Part shown: in pieces, positions 4,848 to 11,636 of the stretch | Layout of the letters: each line of letters opens with the position of its first letter | Numbering within the stretch: the first letter of the stretch is position 1 | DNA from: CAZFQD01 sp964520885 | GTDB taxonomy: Bacteria; Bacillota; Clostridia; Oscillospirales; SIG519 | Assembly: GCA_964520885.1 (NCBI GenBank) | Contig: CAZFQD010000069.1 | Coordinates: forward strand, 1 to 11,636 | Length of the DNA: 11,636 bases | Direction: 5' to 3' | Notes under the pieces: model-generated | Seen by the model: the letters and a program-made list of their open reading frames with translations, nothing else | The model's database searches: none | What the model was told of the DNA's origin: nothing | Position numbers and translations under genes: made by a program

Positions 4848-7811
4848 TTAATTTGTTTGATTAATATAAGAAAGACCTAAAATATGTTTTTTTACTGTTA
4901 TTAAATCACTAATTGATATTGCACCTCTTTTATAAATATCCCCAGCAGTTAAATAAGCTCCTTGTAGCATACTTAATTTTAATAAATGATGTTTAATTAA
5001 TACTAAATCTGCAATATCTATTTCACCTTCACCATTCACATCACCATAAATTATTATTGTATAGGTGCTTACAACAGTAGTTTCTCCAAAAATCTGCATT
5101 GTCATACCAGTGCCAACTACTGTCTGGTCATCGGTTAATTCAAAATTATTATTGTTAAATATTTTAATTGTTTCGCCTGGAAGAGTATTAATATTATTTT
5201 TTAAATCTTTTATCTTAGTATTTAGAGCTACTCCTGTAAGTATTCCATCAAAATAATTATAGGATATATTATATATAGTAAAGTTCACAGTGGACGAGTT
5301 CCCTGCTAAATCAGTTACAATCAACACATAATCACCATTTGCACTTATAGTAGCATCATTATTGCATAAAACCCCATTTAACAATGCTGAACCTTCATTA
5401 AAACTAATGGTTGCAGTTTTATAACTTTCACCATTTGTTACTCCGCTTATGATTGGTGATGTTTTATCTATATTAGTAATTATAACTGTCGTTGTCGTGG
5501 ATTGCGAACCACTTGTCGCAATAAAATCAAAACTGCCATTTTGGGTAAAGGTATGGCTCGATGTATTGAGCGTTCCAAAATCGGTTGTTGCTGTTACTAT
5601 TATATCTTGATTAGTCGGAGAAGTATTATATGCCCCTAATGTAATTGTAGGCAACCCCATATATAGGCTAAAATCATCTAAATATAAATTAGATAGCGAC
5701 GAAGTTGTATTCTCATAAAGAATGGCTTCAGTTAAGGTTCCACTCCAAGTTATATTGGCACCTCCGCCAATTAATGTCCAATTCGTGCTATTTAAAGGTG
5801 AGGTTGGGAACGAAATGTAATGCTGCCCCTCTCCATCTGTAATTCTAATTGTTGGCGAGGCTCCTGCATCACTACCAGACGATAGCATTGCCATAGCTGT
5901 TAATGAATATCCTCCTTGACCATAAGTATTAAGAATAGATGTAATATCTCTTGTTGCACTATACCATACACTTGTTCTTCCCGAGACTACGCACCCATAA
6001 GAACCCGTGTTTTTTTGAGATGATGTTTGTGCTACCGTTCCACCAAATGCATTGCTCCAAGGTGAGATTCCACTTTCAAAGCCGGCGTTATTAATTAGTT
6101 CGCTTCGGACATTTGATATTTCATAAAGAGTAACTCCGTGATGCGCTATGCTTAGCGACCTACTAAGACTATTATTTGTAACTGGATAATCTACCGAAGT
6201 ATTCGTTAAAGTTAACATACCTTGATATCTTACTTTATTGACTCTAAAATAATTTTGGTCCGCCACATTAGCCAAGCTTCCCCATAAGCAAAGGTCATAC
6301 TTAGATACAGAACTAATCCTCGGAGCTGTGCTTCCTCTCTCAGTCCACCAAGTTTTCCACCAGCTTCCATTATCTTCGTTCAATGTATATTGTTTTACAG
6401 TAACAGTAGAACCAGTAACGGGTGCAATATTATTAAAATTAACGGTTAAATCCTCAGCAGTTGTGGCTGTATAGCTTTTATTATGATTATACACTAATAC
6501 ATACATTTTTTGGTTAACACTATCGTATGAAGATACAGCATTAACATCGTCATTTCCAGTTGCAGGTGTCCCACTTTTTGTTACAGCTGCTCTTTTGCCA
6601 TCCTTCATTTTTTCAATTAATTTAAGTGTATTAATGAATGGTGCATCAATTTCTCCTTCGTAATCATTGTTTATTCCGTGAATTGGATTTGATAACCAAT
6701 CAATATTATTATCCAAAGCATTTTTAAGAACCTTTGCTGTATATGAATTTTGAATTACGCTACCAAATACTCTTGACCACATATCTGTGGAACCTGATTC
6801 CACTGCCCCAGCAAACCAACACTCTCCAACTCCATATCTAAGATTGTTTAGTCCATATGAAACAGCTTTATTTTTCATATAGTTATAATCAGTGGTTACT
6901 TGATTTGCGGTTGCATTAGTTGGCTGTTCGTAACTTGAAAACAAAACAAAATTGAGCTGCGAACCAACTGTTCCTGTATAATAGTTGGTTTCATTTTTTA
7001 CGTGATTATAAAATTGCGAAGTGTCCCAACAGCGTGAGCTAGTTACTGCAACAAAATGAATACCGACATTTAAGTTACTGCTTCCTATTACACTTTGAAG
7101 AGCTGCAACAGTATAATCATACACCTTACAAAAAGCATTTTTTGAAGATGTTAACGTTCCATCATTTGCCATAAACCAACCAATATTATTTCCTTCAGTA
7201 AATACGCACCAATTCCAACTCTGAATAGTAGCTAAAGAATATCTGCTTGCACATGCGTTAATAAAATTATACATATAGTTATAGTATGCAGTATAATTAA
7301 CATCGTCTGGTGGTTTAACATTATAACCAAATTCTCCATTATCAGGAGTTGAGCTAAATGCCTTTGGAACATTGCCAAGCTTAATCAAAGGTTTTGCACC
7401 TTGCTTAATAACATTATCAAGAAGACTAAATACACGAGTATAATTAGCAGCTGAATTCTTATTATTATTATCTACTAATAAATCACTTATGTCATTTCCA
7501 CCAGTTGTAGATAAAAGCTGAATTTCTTTTACCCAAGGATATTTACTTGAATAATTATTTGTGGCTTTATCAATATATGTATAATATCCGTTTGAATAAA
7601 ATGGACCGACATATGGACCAAATTGCCACTCTGTAGAAAATGGATTTCCCATCGCAGACGATTGCAAACTTGAAAAATCTACATTCAAAACCGTAGTGCC
7701 AGCCGCTAAAACTATATTTTTTTGCGAAATCAGGAAACAACTACTTCCTGTTATAATAATTAAAATTAAACTTGTAACAAGTTTTATTTTACCGCTATTC
7801 ACCTTCAACAT
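4848..7811 (-). CDS. Secreted GH39-like glycoside hydrolase with CBM-like, Ig-like and dockerin modules
   Basis: A 987-residue multidomain enzyme. Residues 1-37 are a signal peptide, with a hydrophobic stretch at 11-30. Residues 38-570 resemble a GH39-type clan-A TIM-barrel enzyme plus its beta domain: E206 in FTEGNN is the likely acid/base (codon 7194-7196) and E330 in GVGECW the likely nucleophile (codon 6822-6824), an apt spacing for GH39. Residues 572-718 (NAGFESGISPW to LYLDDFSLY) resemble a CBM4/9/22-type beta-sandwich. Ig-like modules follow at about 720-848, a pre-dockerin module at 855-922, and a type I dockerin at 923-982. The first dockerin calcium loop is good (D924, N926, E928, D932, D935); the second, from D958, has Tyr and Arg at ligand positions 3 and 5. 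The start is set by GAGGGGG before ATG. GH39 members include xylosidases and related enzymes, but the substrate is unproven. It heads a likely operon with the kinase. Confidence 0.82.
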   Translation of the reverse strand: MLKVNSGKIKLVTSLILIIITGSSCFLISQKNIVLAAGTTVLNVDFSSLQSSAMGNPFSTEWQFGPYVGPFYSNGYYTYIDKATNNYSSKYPWVKEIQLLSTTGGNDISDLLVDNNNKNSAANYTRVFSLLDNVIKQGAKPLIKLGNVPKAFSSTPDNGEFGYNVKPPDDVNYTAYYNYMYNFINACASRYSLATIQSWNWCVFTEGNNIGWFMANDGTLTSSKNAFCKVYDYTVAALQSVIGSSNLNVGIHFVAVTSSRCWDTSQFYNHVKNETNYYTGTVGSQLNFVLFSSYEQPTNATANQVTTDYNYMKNKAVSYGLNNLRYGVGECWFAGAVESGSTDMWSRVFGSVIQNSYTAKVLKNALDNNIDWLSNPIHGINNDYEGEIDAPFINTLKLIEKMKDGKRAAVTKSGTPATGNDDVNAVSSYDSVNQKMYVLVYNHNKSYTATTAEDLTVNFNNIAPVTGSTVTVKQYTLNEDNGSWWKTWWTERGSTAPRISSVSKYDLCLWGSLANVADQNYFRVNKVRYQGMLTLTNTSVDYPVTNNSLSRSLSIAHHGVTLYEISNVRSELINNAGFESGISPWSNAFGGTVAQTSSQKNTGSYGCVVSGRTSVWYSATRDITSILNTYGQGGYSLTAMAMLSSGSDAGASPTIRITDGEGQHYISFPTSPLNSTNWTLIGGGANITWSGTLTEAILYENTTSSLSNLYLDDFSLYMGLPTITLGAYNTSPTNQDIIVTATTDFGTLNTSSHTFTQNGSFDFIATSGSQSTTTTVIITNIDKTSPIISGVTNGESYKTATISFNEGSALLNGVLCNNDATISANGDYVLIVTDLAGNSSTVNFTIYNISYNYFDGILTGVALNTKIKDLKNNINTLPGETIKIFNNNNFELTDDQTVVGTGMTMQIFGETTVVSTYTIIIYGDVNGEGEIDIADLVLIKHHLLKLSMLQGAYLTAGDIYKRGAISISDLITVKKHILGLSYINQTN

Positions 7812-7831
7812 CTTAATTACCCCCTCTATTA

Positions 7832-7966
7832 CTATAACATTCTACTCTTGTTTTCGGTTAATGCTTTGAAAAAAATTTCATCATATTCAATGTGCCATAC
7901 ACCGCTATCCTTTAAAAAATTCTTTGATAAGATTTTATTCGTAACGCCTTTTACTATTTTATAAAA
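7832..7966 (-). pseudogene. Possible remnant of a coding sequence
   Basis: On the minus strand, 44 codons run without a stop and read like protein, for example KNFLKDSGVWHIEYDEIFF and KALTENKSRML before a TAG. There is no ATG, GTG or TTG near its upstream end, where a TAA closes the frame. It ends about 20 bases before the start of the GH39-like gene. It could be the tail of a lost gene or chance in AT-rich DNA. I do not recognise the sequence. Confidence 0.25.
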
Positions 7967-8033
7967 TTAGTCTTTTTATTTTAAAATAGTTTTTAAGTAT
8001 TAAATAAAACTTATTAAATTAGCATAGACAAAT

Positions 8034-8066
8034 GAGCAACACCGAGAGATAATTTCGGTGTCGCCC
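8034..8066 (-). terminator. Hairpin after the 639-residue dockerin gene
   Basis: On the minus strand GGGCGACACCGA (8066-8055) pairs with TCGGTGTTGCTC (8045-8034), a 12-bp stem with two G-U pairs when transcribed and a 9-base loop. It lies 39 bases past the stop codon. The following TCATTTGTC is only moderately T-rich, so it may act as a leaky terminator or an mRNA-stabilising hairpin rather than a strict stop. Confidence 0.5.
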
Positions 8067-8105
8067 ACTAAATACTATTAATTAAAAACTTAAATTTTTA
8101 TTTTT

Positions 8106-10025
8106 TTAGCCTTGGCTAATATCAGCAATTCCTACTAATTGTTTCTTTAAAGCAATTAGATTAGAAACTGAAACACTTAATTTCTTGTAGATGTCTGCAG
8201 CAAATAACTCAGTTGCACTTAGTGTTTGTATGCCTAATAAATGCGACTTTACAGAAGCTAAATCTCCAATAGCTATTACGCCATCACCATCAACATCACC
8301 ATAGAACAAAACTTTATAGGAATGAGTATAGTTTGTTACATCAAAACCAGTTGCAGTAGTATAATAAGACATAATTGTTGAAACATCAACAGCATCTGTT
8401 TTTGTAATTTCTACAGTTGTTTCAAAAGTTACATCAGTTGTTGCATAATCAGCCTCTTCAATAACAACACCTAAAGCATCTTTAACAACTGCTGTATATC
8501 CAGTAGTTAATGCAAGTCCATTTACTAAGTCTTCAACGGTTGAACCAATAGCAACATTTGTAATTCTATTTACACCATTAACATTTGTAATTTTGTAATT
8601 ATCAAACAATATAGTTGCAGCTGGTAAAATTTTAGCATCAAATATTGTTGGTAGAGAATTTACAGTATCATTACCTACAGCTGCTATTGAAACATAGCAC
8701 TTATCTGTTGTAAGATTTGCAACATCAGTTTCGTTTGCAGCCTTATCAATATTCAAACTATATATTGATGAAATATAACCATCATTAATAGATAATAACT
8801 GTTGATTGTAACTATATCTCATAGATATTTCTTTATTTATGAAAGTTAAACCAGCAGCAATAGGAAAAGTTGCACATCCATCTAAAATATTACAAACTCC
8901 AACATCATGAGTACCAAATAAACCTTGAAATTCTGCACCAAAATCAAGTGTGCTAATATCATCTAATTTCATACAATATAATGTAAATGTGGTAGTTGAA
9001 CCATAAGGAGCCATATATAAAAATGCTCCGGGAACGGCTGCTTTTTTTGTTCCGTCCTCATTAAGTGGATTTTCTTTTGAAATTATAAGACCTAAAAAAC
9101 CATCAGAGTCTGGAAACTGCGAAGCATTAAAAGTTGCACGAATATTGTTAGAATCGCACTCAACTGCTCCCCAAACTTGAGCCCCTACACTTGCAGGAAG
9201 AACAAATCTCATATCTTCAGAACCATCTACATTGGTAGGAATATTAGGTAAACTGCCAAGCAAACTTTTATAGCTATTAACATCGGTTGCGTATTTAACT
9301 TTGTTTGTATTGCCAGCAAAAATGCCAGTTGGACTATTAATATAATCAGTATTATAATATATATCGCTAATTGTAGTATTACCTGCACCTGCTACATTAT
9401 CTAAACCAGCAGCAGTTATAGTAATATCGCTTGGGAAATTCATTAACATATCAATTTTTCCATTGTCATCCGGGTCCATTATAATTCCATTAGCACTATT
9501 ACCATGAGATTGATCGGTACAATAAGTAATATCGGTAACAGGAACAGTTGTAACTGGAAGTACATTCCAATGAACTGAATTAATTGTAAGTCCATTAGCA
9601 TAAAGCATCCAAGTATTTGGAGTGTTAGAAGTGTTTAATTTTAATTCAAGTACTAATTTGCCACCATTAGCATCAATACTTGCAGGAGATATAACAACAT
9701 AATCACGAGTTTGTAGCCCAATCGATGGACCTTCATATCCAATTTCTGGAGCAGTAGGTTCTGCAATACCAACTCTTACTTTTGATGCATTAACCTTCCA
9801 GAATATAACCCTAAACATATCCTCGTTAGTTGCCTCTGTAATTGAAACACCTGCTCTACAAAAATTAACATAACCTTTGCCTGAGGCCCATGTAGCTGAA
9901 TCAGGTAAATTTACTGTTACACTTGTAATTGTAACTTCGCCTTCGGCACTTGCTGTAAATGGAACAACTCCAACAAGAGAAATGATGAGTGCCAAACAAA
10001 CCATAAGTGCAAGAACTCTTTTCAT
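8106..10025 (-). CDS. Secreted dockerin type I protein of unknown function
   Basis: A 639-residue protein. MKRVLALMVCLALIISLVGV begins a classical signal peptide, with likely cleavage after TASA (residue 27). I place the start at ATG 10023-10025 because AGGAGG (10033-10038) sits seven bases upstream; the frame is open further back, but no ribosome site supports that. Residues 28 to about 505 appear beta-rich and have no catalytic motif I recognise, so this may be a binding or structural component. Residues about 508-574 form a pre-dockerin module like that of the GH39-like protein. The dockerin (575-633) has a first loop with D577, D579, D581 and D588 but Ala585 at position 9. The second loop, from D611, has Tyr, Lys, Leu, Ser and Asn where ligands or Gly are expected. 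It would join a cellulosome by binding a cohesin. A strong promoter with operator-like sites lies upstream. Confidence 0.82.
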   Translation of the reverse strand: MKRVLALMVCLALIISLVGVVPFTASAEGEVTITSVTVNLPDSATWASGKGYVNFCRAGVSITEATNEDMFRVIFWKVNASKVRVGIAEPTAPEIGYEGPSIGLQTRDYVVISPASIDANGGKLVLELKLNTSNTPNTWMLYANGLTINSVHWNVLPVTTVPVTDITYCTDQSHGNSANGIIMDPDDNGKIDMLMNFPSDITITAAGLDNVAGAGNTTISDIYYNTDYINSPTGIFAGNTNKVKYATDVNSYKSLLGSLPNIPTNVDGSEDMRFVLPASVGAQVWGAVECDSNNIRATFNASQFPDSDGFLGLIISKENPLNEDGTKKAAVPGAFLYMAPYGSTTTFTLYCMKLDDISTLDFGAEFQGLFGTHDVGVCNILDGCATFPIAAGLTFINKEISMRYSYNQQLLSINDGYISSIYSLNIDKAANETDVANLTTDKCYVSIAAVGNDTVNSLPTIFDAKILPAATILFDNYKITNVNGVNRITNVAIGSTVEDLVNGLALTTGYTAVVKDALGVVIEEADYATTDVTFETTVEITKTDAVDVSTIMSYYTTATGFDVTNYTHSYKVLFYGDVDGDGVIAIGDLASVKSHLLGIQTLSATELFAADIYKKLSVSVSNLIALKKQLVGIADISQG

Positions 10026-10170
10026 TTTTTTTCCTCCTAAATTTTTTTTAATTTTTATGTAAAATTGGAGCATTAATTAAAAAGCTACAATATTACCTTC
10101 TTTGAAATTGAAAATATACATTAAAAAAGTTAAGATTAATTACTAATATTTGTGTTAAATGAAAGTTTTT

Positions 10171-10188
10171 TGAAACTGTTTCGTAAGG
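10171..10188. promoter_or_regulatory. LacI-family-like operator, copy 1
   Basis: TGAAACTGTTTCGTAAGG contains the 11-bp palindrome GAAAC-T-GTTTC. It lies about 82-99 bases downstream of the predicted transcription start, inside the leader. It shares 15 consecutive bases with copy 2 and the trailing AAGG with copy 3. Confidence 0.6.
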
Positions 10189-10252
10189 ATTAAAAAAAAC
10201 AACTTAATATGAGCAAAATGTGATGTTATATAATCAAATTATAATAAATTTG

Positions 10253-10267
10253 TGAAACTGTTTCGTA
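10253..10267. promoter_or_regulatory. LacI-family-like operator, copy 2, at the transcription start
   Basis: TGAAACTGTTTCGTA is identical to the first 15 bases of copy 1. On the minus strand it begins about 11 bases after the -10 box, so a bound repressor would block the promoter or early elongation. The short palindrome with a central odd base resembles sites of LacI-family sugar regulators; the regulator is not in this window. Confidence 0.65.
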
Positions 10268-10277
10268 TTACAATATT

Positions 10278-10306
10278 ATAATAACATAAAAAAATACTTG
10301 TGTCAA
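10278..10306 (-). promoter_or_regulatory. Promoter of the secreted dockerin gene
   Basis: On the minus strand, TTGACA (10306-10301), a 17-base spacer, then TATTAT (10283-10278): a strong housekeeping promoter differing from consensus at one position. Transcription should start near 10271, giving a leader of about 245 bases. Operator copy 2 lies immediately downstream. Confidence 0.8.
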
Positions 10307-10399
10307 TATTATTTTAAATAAATTTTAAAAATAATATAACATTTATTAAAAAAAATAATTAAATTAGATTAAATTTATTACATTTATACATAATATTAA

Positions 10400-10419
10400 T
10401 GTAAACAGTTTCGCAAGGC
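10400..10419. promoter_or_regulatory. LacI-family-like operator, copy 3
   Basis: TGTAAACAGTTTCGCAAGG keeps the AAAC-A-GTTT core, the CG that follows it and the trailing AAGG of copy 1, with four differences over 19 bases. It lies about 95 bases upstream of the -35 box and 7 bases past the GH5 stop codon. That position would suit repression by looping to copies 1 or 2. Confidence 0.5.
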
Positions 10420-10425
10420 AATTGA

Positions 10426-11636
10426 TTAAGTATATTTTTTTAATAAATTTAACATTTCTCTGTCAAGTGCGTAATTATTATAATTTTCATATGTTACATC
10501 TAATCTATTAGAATTAACTATTCCAAATTCACCTTTAAAATTCCACAAAGCCCAAGGTGCATTTACCTCTTTAAAAGCCTTTAAATTTTCTTCTAAATAT
10601 GCAAGTGTAACATTATGAGGAGTTTTATTGAAAACGCCAAATTCTCCTACCATATATGCTACATTTTTTTCATCTTTAAATTTTTGCCATTTATTAATAA
10701 CATTTTTCATTATCCAATTTTTATCAATATATTCTGACGAATGAGGGTCTTTGAAAGGCCAAGTAGGTAGTTTCCATTTTGAAGTATCTTCCCAATATAT
10801 CCAAGAAGCTCCATAATGAGTTAGCTCTAAAGGCTCATAATTATGAAGGCTTTGTGCAACATTTTCATCAAATAGCTCATTAACTGGGTTAGCTGCAACA
10901 TTTGCTCCGTCAACAATAATAAATCTATTTGCATCTATTTCCCTTATTGCACAAATAATTCTTTTCATTAGTAATGAATAATCATAAGATGAAACACCCC
11001 ATGGAGGTTCATTTAAAAGATTAAAGCTAAGTGCATTTGAAGGAATACCTTTATATCTTCGTGCAAACATTTGCCAATACCTTACAATTAAATCTTGTGC
11101 CTTTTTATCTTTAAACAAATTAAGATTATCAGTATTACCTTCAAACATATGCCCCGGAGCAGTGTGCAAATCAAGATTAATATGAATGTTATATTCCATA
11201 CCATATTCAACTGCACGGTCAATATCTATAACCTGATGAGTAAGAATATTTCCATAGCTATTATAATTAAAAACAAAAGTTCTAAAATCCACAGCCACCC
11301 TTATAAAATTAAATCCTAATTCTTTAACTGTTTTAAAATCATCTTTTAAAAACTCTGTTGGATATTTATAATTAAATTTTTCAAGAAAGTTAAACCCTCT
11401 CCAATTAGGTAACTTTGATTTTGTTGGATAAGGCAATTTAACTGCAACATTAGTTATATATAAAGGAATAGTGTGCATTCCAATTTCCTCAGGAGATTTA
11501 TATAAGCTTTCAGGTGGATATGTAATATTAGGAGTTGTATTATTAATGTTTAAATTATTTGAAGAAGTAGCACTATTTATTAATGCCTTGCTTGAATTTG
11601 AGCTAATACTTATATTATCCGTAGAATTTAAGCTAC
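10426..11636 (-). CDS. GH5-family glycoside hydrolase, 5' end outside the window
   Basis: A clan-A cellulase-family (GH5) enzyme, about 402 residues visible and open to the window edge. Starting from the internal Met at 11478 the catalytic core shows WRGFNFLEKF (26-35), DLHTAPGH (103-110), LSFNLLNEPPW with acid/base E157 (codon 11008-11010), HY at 221-222, and the nucleophile E279 in VGEFG (codon 10642-10644), followed by WALWNFKGEFG (309-319). Those residues are the expected GH5 set, so the enzyme should be active on beta-glucan, mannan or a related glycan; the subfamily is not clear to me. The 52 codons upstream of that Met are rich in Ser, Asn, Thr and Ile, like an inter-domain linker, so another module or a signal peptide lies beyond the edge and the Met is not the true start. 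No dockerin follows the catalytic domain. Confidence 0.87.
   Translation of the reverse strand, partial: SLNSTDNISISSNSSKALINSATSSNNLNINNTTPNITYPPESLYKSPEEIGMHTIPLYITNVAVKLPYPTKSKLPNWRGFNFLEKFNYKYPTEFLKDDFKTVKELGFNFIRVAVDFRTFVFNYNSYGNILTHQVIDIDRAVEYGMEYNIHINLDLHTAPGHMFEGNTDNLNLFKDKKAQDLIVRYWQMFARRYKGIPSNALSFNLLNEPPWGVSSYDYSLLMKRIICAIREIDANRFIIVDGANVAANPVNELFDENVAQSLHNYEPLELTHYGASWIYWEDTSKWKLPTWPFKDPHSSEYIDKNWIMKNVINKWQKFKDEKNVAYMVGEFGVFNKTPHNVTLAYLEENLKAFKEVNAPWALWNFKGEFGIVNSNRLDVTYENYNNYALDREMLNLLKKYT

Larger units (their letters stand above)
7812..8105. other. AT-rich intergenic stretch before the GH39-like gene
   Basis: It contains the terminator-like hairpin at 8034-8066, a possible coding remnant at 7832-7966 and the strong GAGGGGG ribosome binding site of the GH39-like gene. 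I found no convincing -35/-10 pair on the minus strand and no copy of the GAAACTGTTTC operator seen near 10171-10419. Whether the GH39-like gene has its own promoter is therefore open. Confidence 0.4.
10026..10425. other. Regulatory intergenic region between GH5 and dockerin genes
   Basis: About 400 very AT-rich bases without a gene. They hold the 3' end region of the GH5 gene, a strong minus-strand promoter (10278-10306), three operator-like sites (10171-10188, 10253-10267, 10400-10419) and a leader of roughly 245 bases before the dockerin gene. An imperfect palindrome with core TTATATAA lies near 10225-10232. I see no clear intrinsic terminator for the GH5 gene, so some read-through from it is possible. 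Confidence 0.6.

Noticed and set aside
4181..5256. Plus-strand open frames at 4181-4378, 4625-4864 and 5065-5256
   Set aside because: All are antisense to the kinase or GH39-like genes, with low-complexity translations and no ribosome sites.
10026..10073. Upstream start giving a 655-residue dockerin protein
   Set aside because: The extra 16 residues precede an obvious signal peptide and would include the AGGAGG ribosome site itself. ATG 10023-10025 is correctly spaced from that site.
10171..10419. CcpA catabolite-response elements
   Set aside because: The sites have a GAAACTGTTTC core with a central T or A rather than the central CG of cre sites, so another LacI-family regulator is more likely.
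9877..11319. Plus-strand open frames at 9877-10062 and 11095-11319
   Set aside because: Antisense shadows of the dockerin and GH5 genes; no supporting signals.

Overview
The window looks like a chromosomal segment of an AT-rich, anaerobic, cellulosome-forming Clostridia-type Firmicute. Three things point there: two secreted proteins end in type I dockerins, the ribosome binding sites are strong AGGAGG-type sites, and the left third carries remnants of a Firmicutes integrative element (large serine recombinase, element-type sigma-70-like protein, AbiE module). I cannot name the species.

Left part, about 1-3595: a decayed mobile island carrying an antiphage toxin-antitoxin pair. Similar ~55-bp repeats lie at its two edges (1-53 and 3541-3595). 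Inside, in order, are: two large nested hairpins (121-200 and 208-291); a small sigma-70 region 4-like gene on the minus strand (359-751) with its own terminator; a hairpin-rich gap; an AbiEi/AbiEii operon on the plus strand (1151-2645) behind a perfect consensus promoter; a hairpin terminator that can serve both strands; and a broken large serine recombinase (2764-3451, minus). The recombinase has lost its catalytic N-terminus and an internal segment, so the island should no longer move by itself.

Right part, about 3616-11636: a polysaccharide-degradation locus, all on the minus strand. In transcription order it holds: a GH5 glycoside hydrolase running off the right edge (10426-11636); a ~400-bp regulatory gap with one strong promoter and three copies of a LacI-family-like operator; a 639-residue secreted dockerin protein of unknown function (8106-10025); a hairpin; a 987-residue secreted GH39-like enzyme with a carbohydrate-binding-like module, Ig-like modules and a dockerin (4848-7811); and, 26 bp further on, a PfkB-family sugar kinase (3616-4821).

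A plausible reading is that the secreted enzymes attach to a cellulosomal scaffold through their dockerins and cut plant polysaccharide, while the co-transcribed kinase phosphorylates a product or related metabolite inside the cell. The operators suggest sugar-dependent repression of the 639-residue dockerin gene. Points most worth a second look are the nested hairpins at the left edge, the operator/promoter layout at 10171-10419, the shared degenerate second calcium loop in both dockerins, and the unknown 639-residue dockerin protein.
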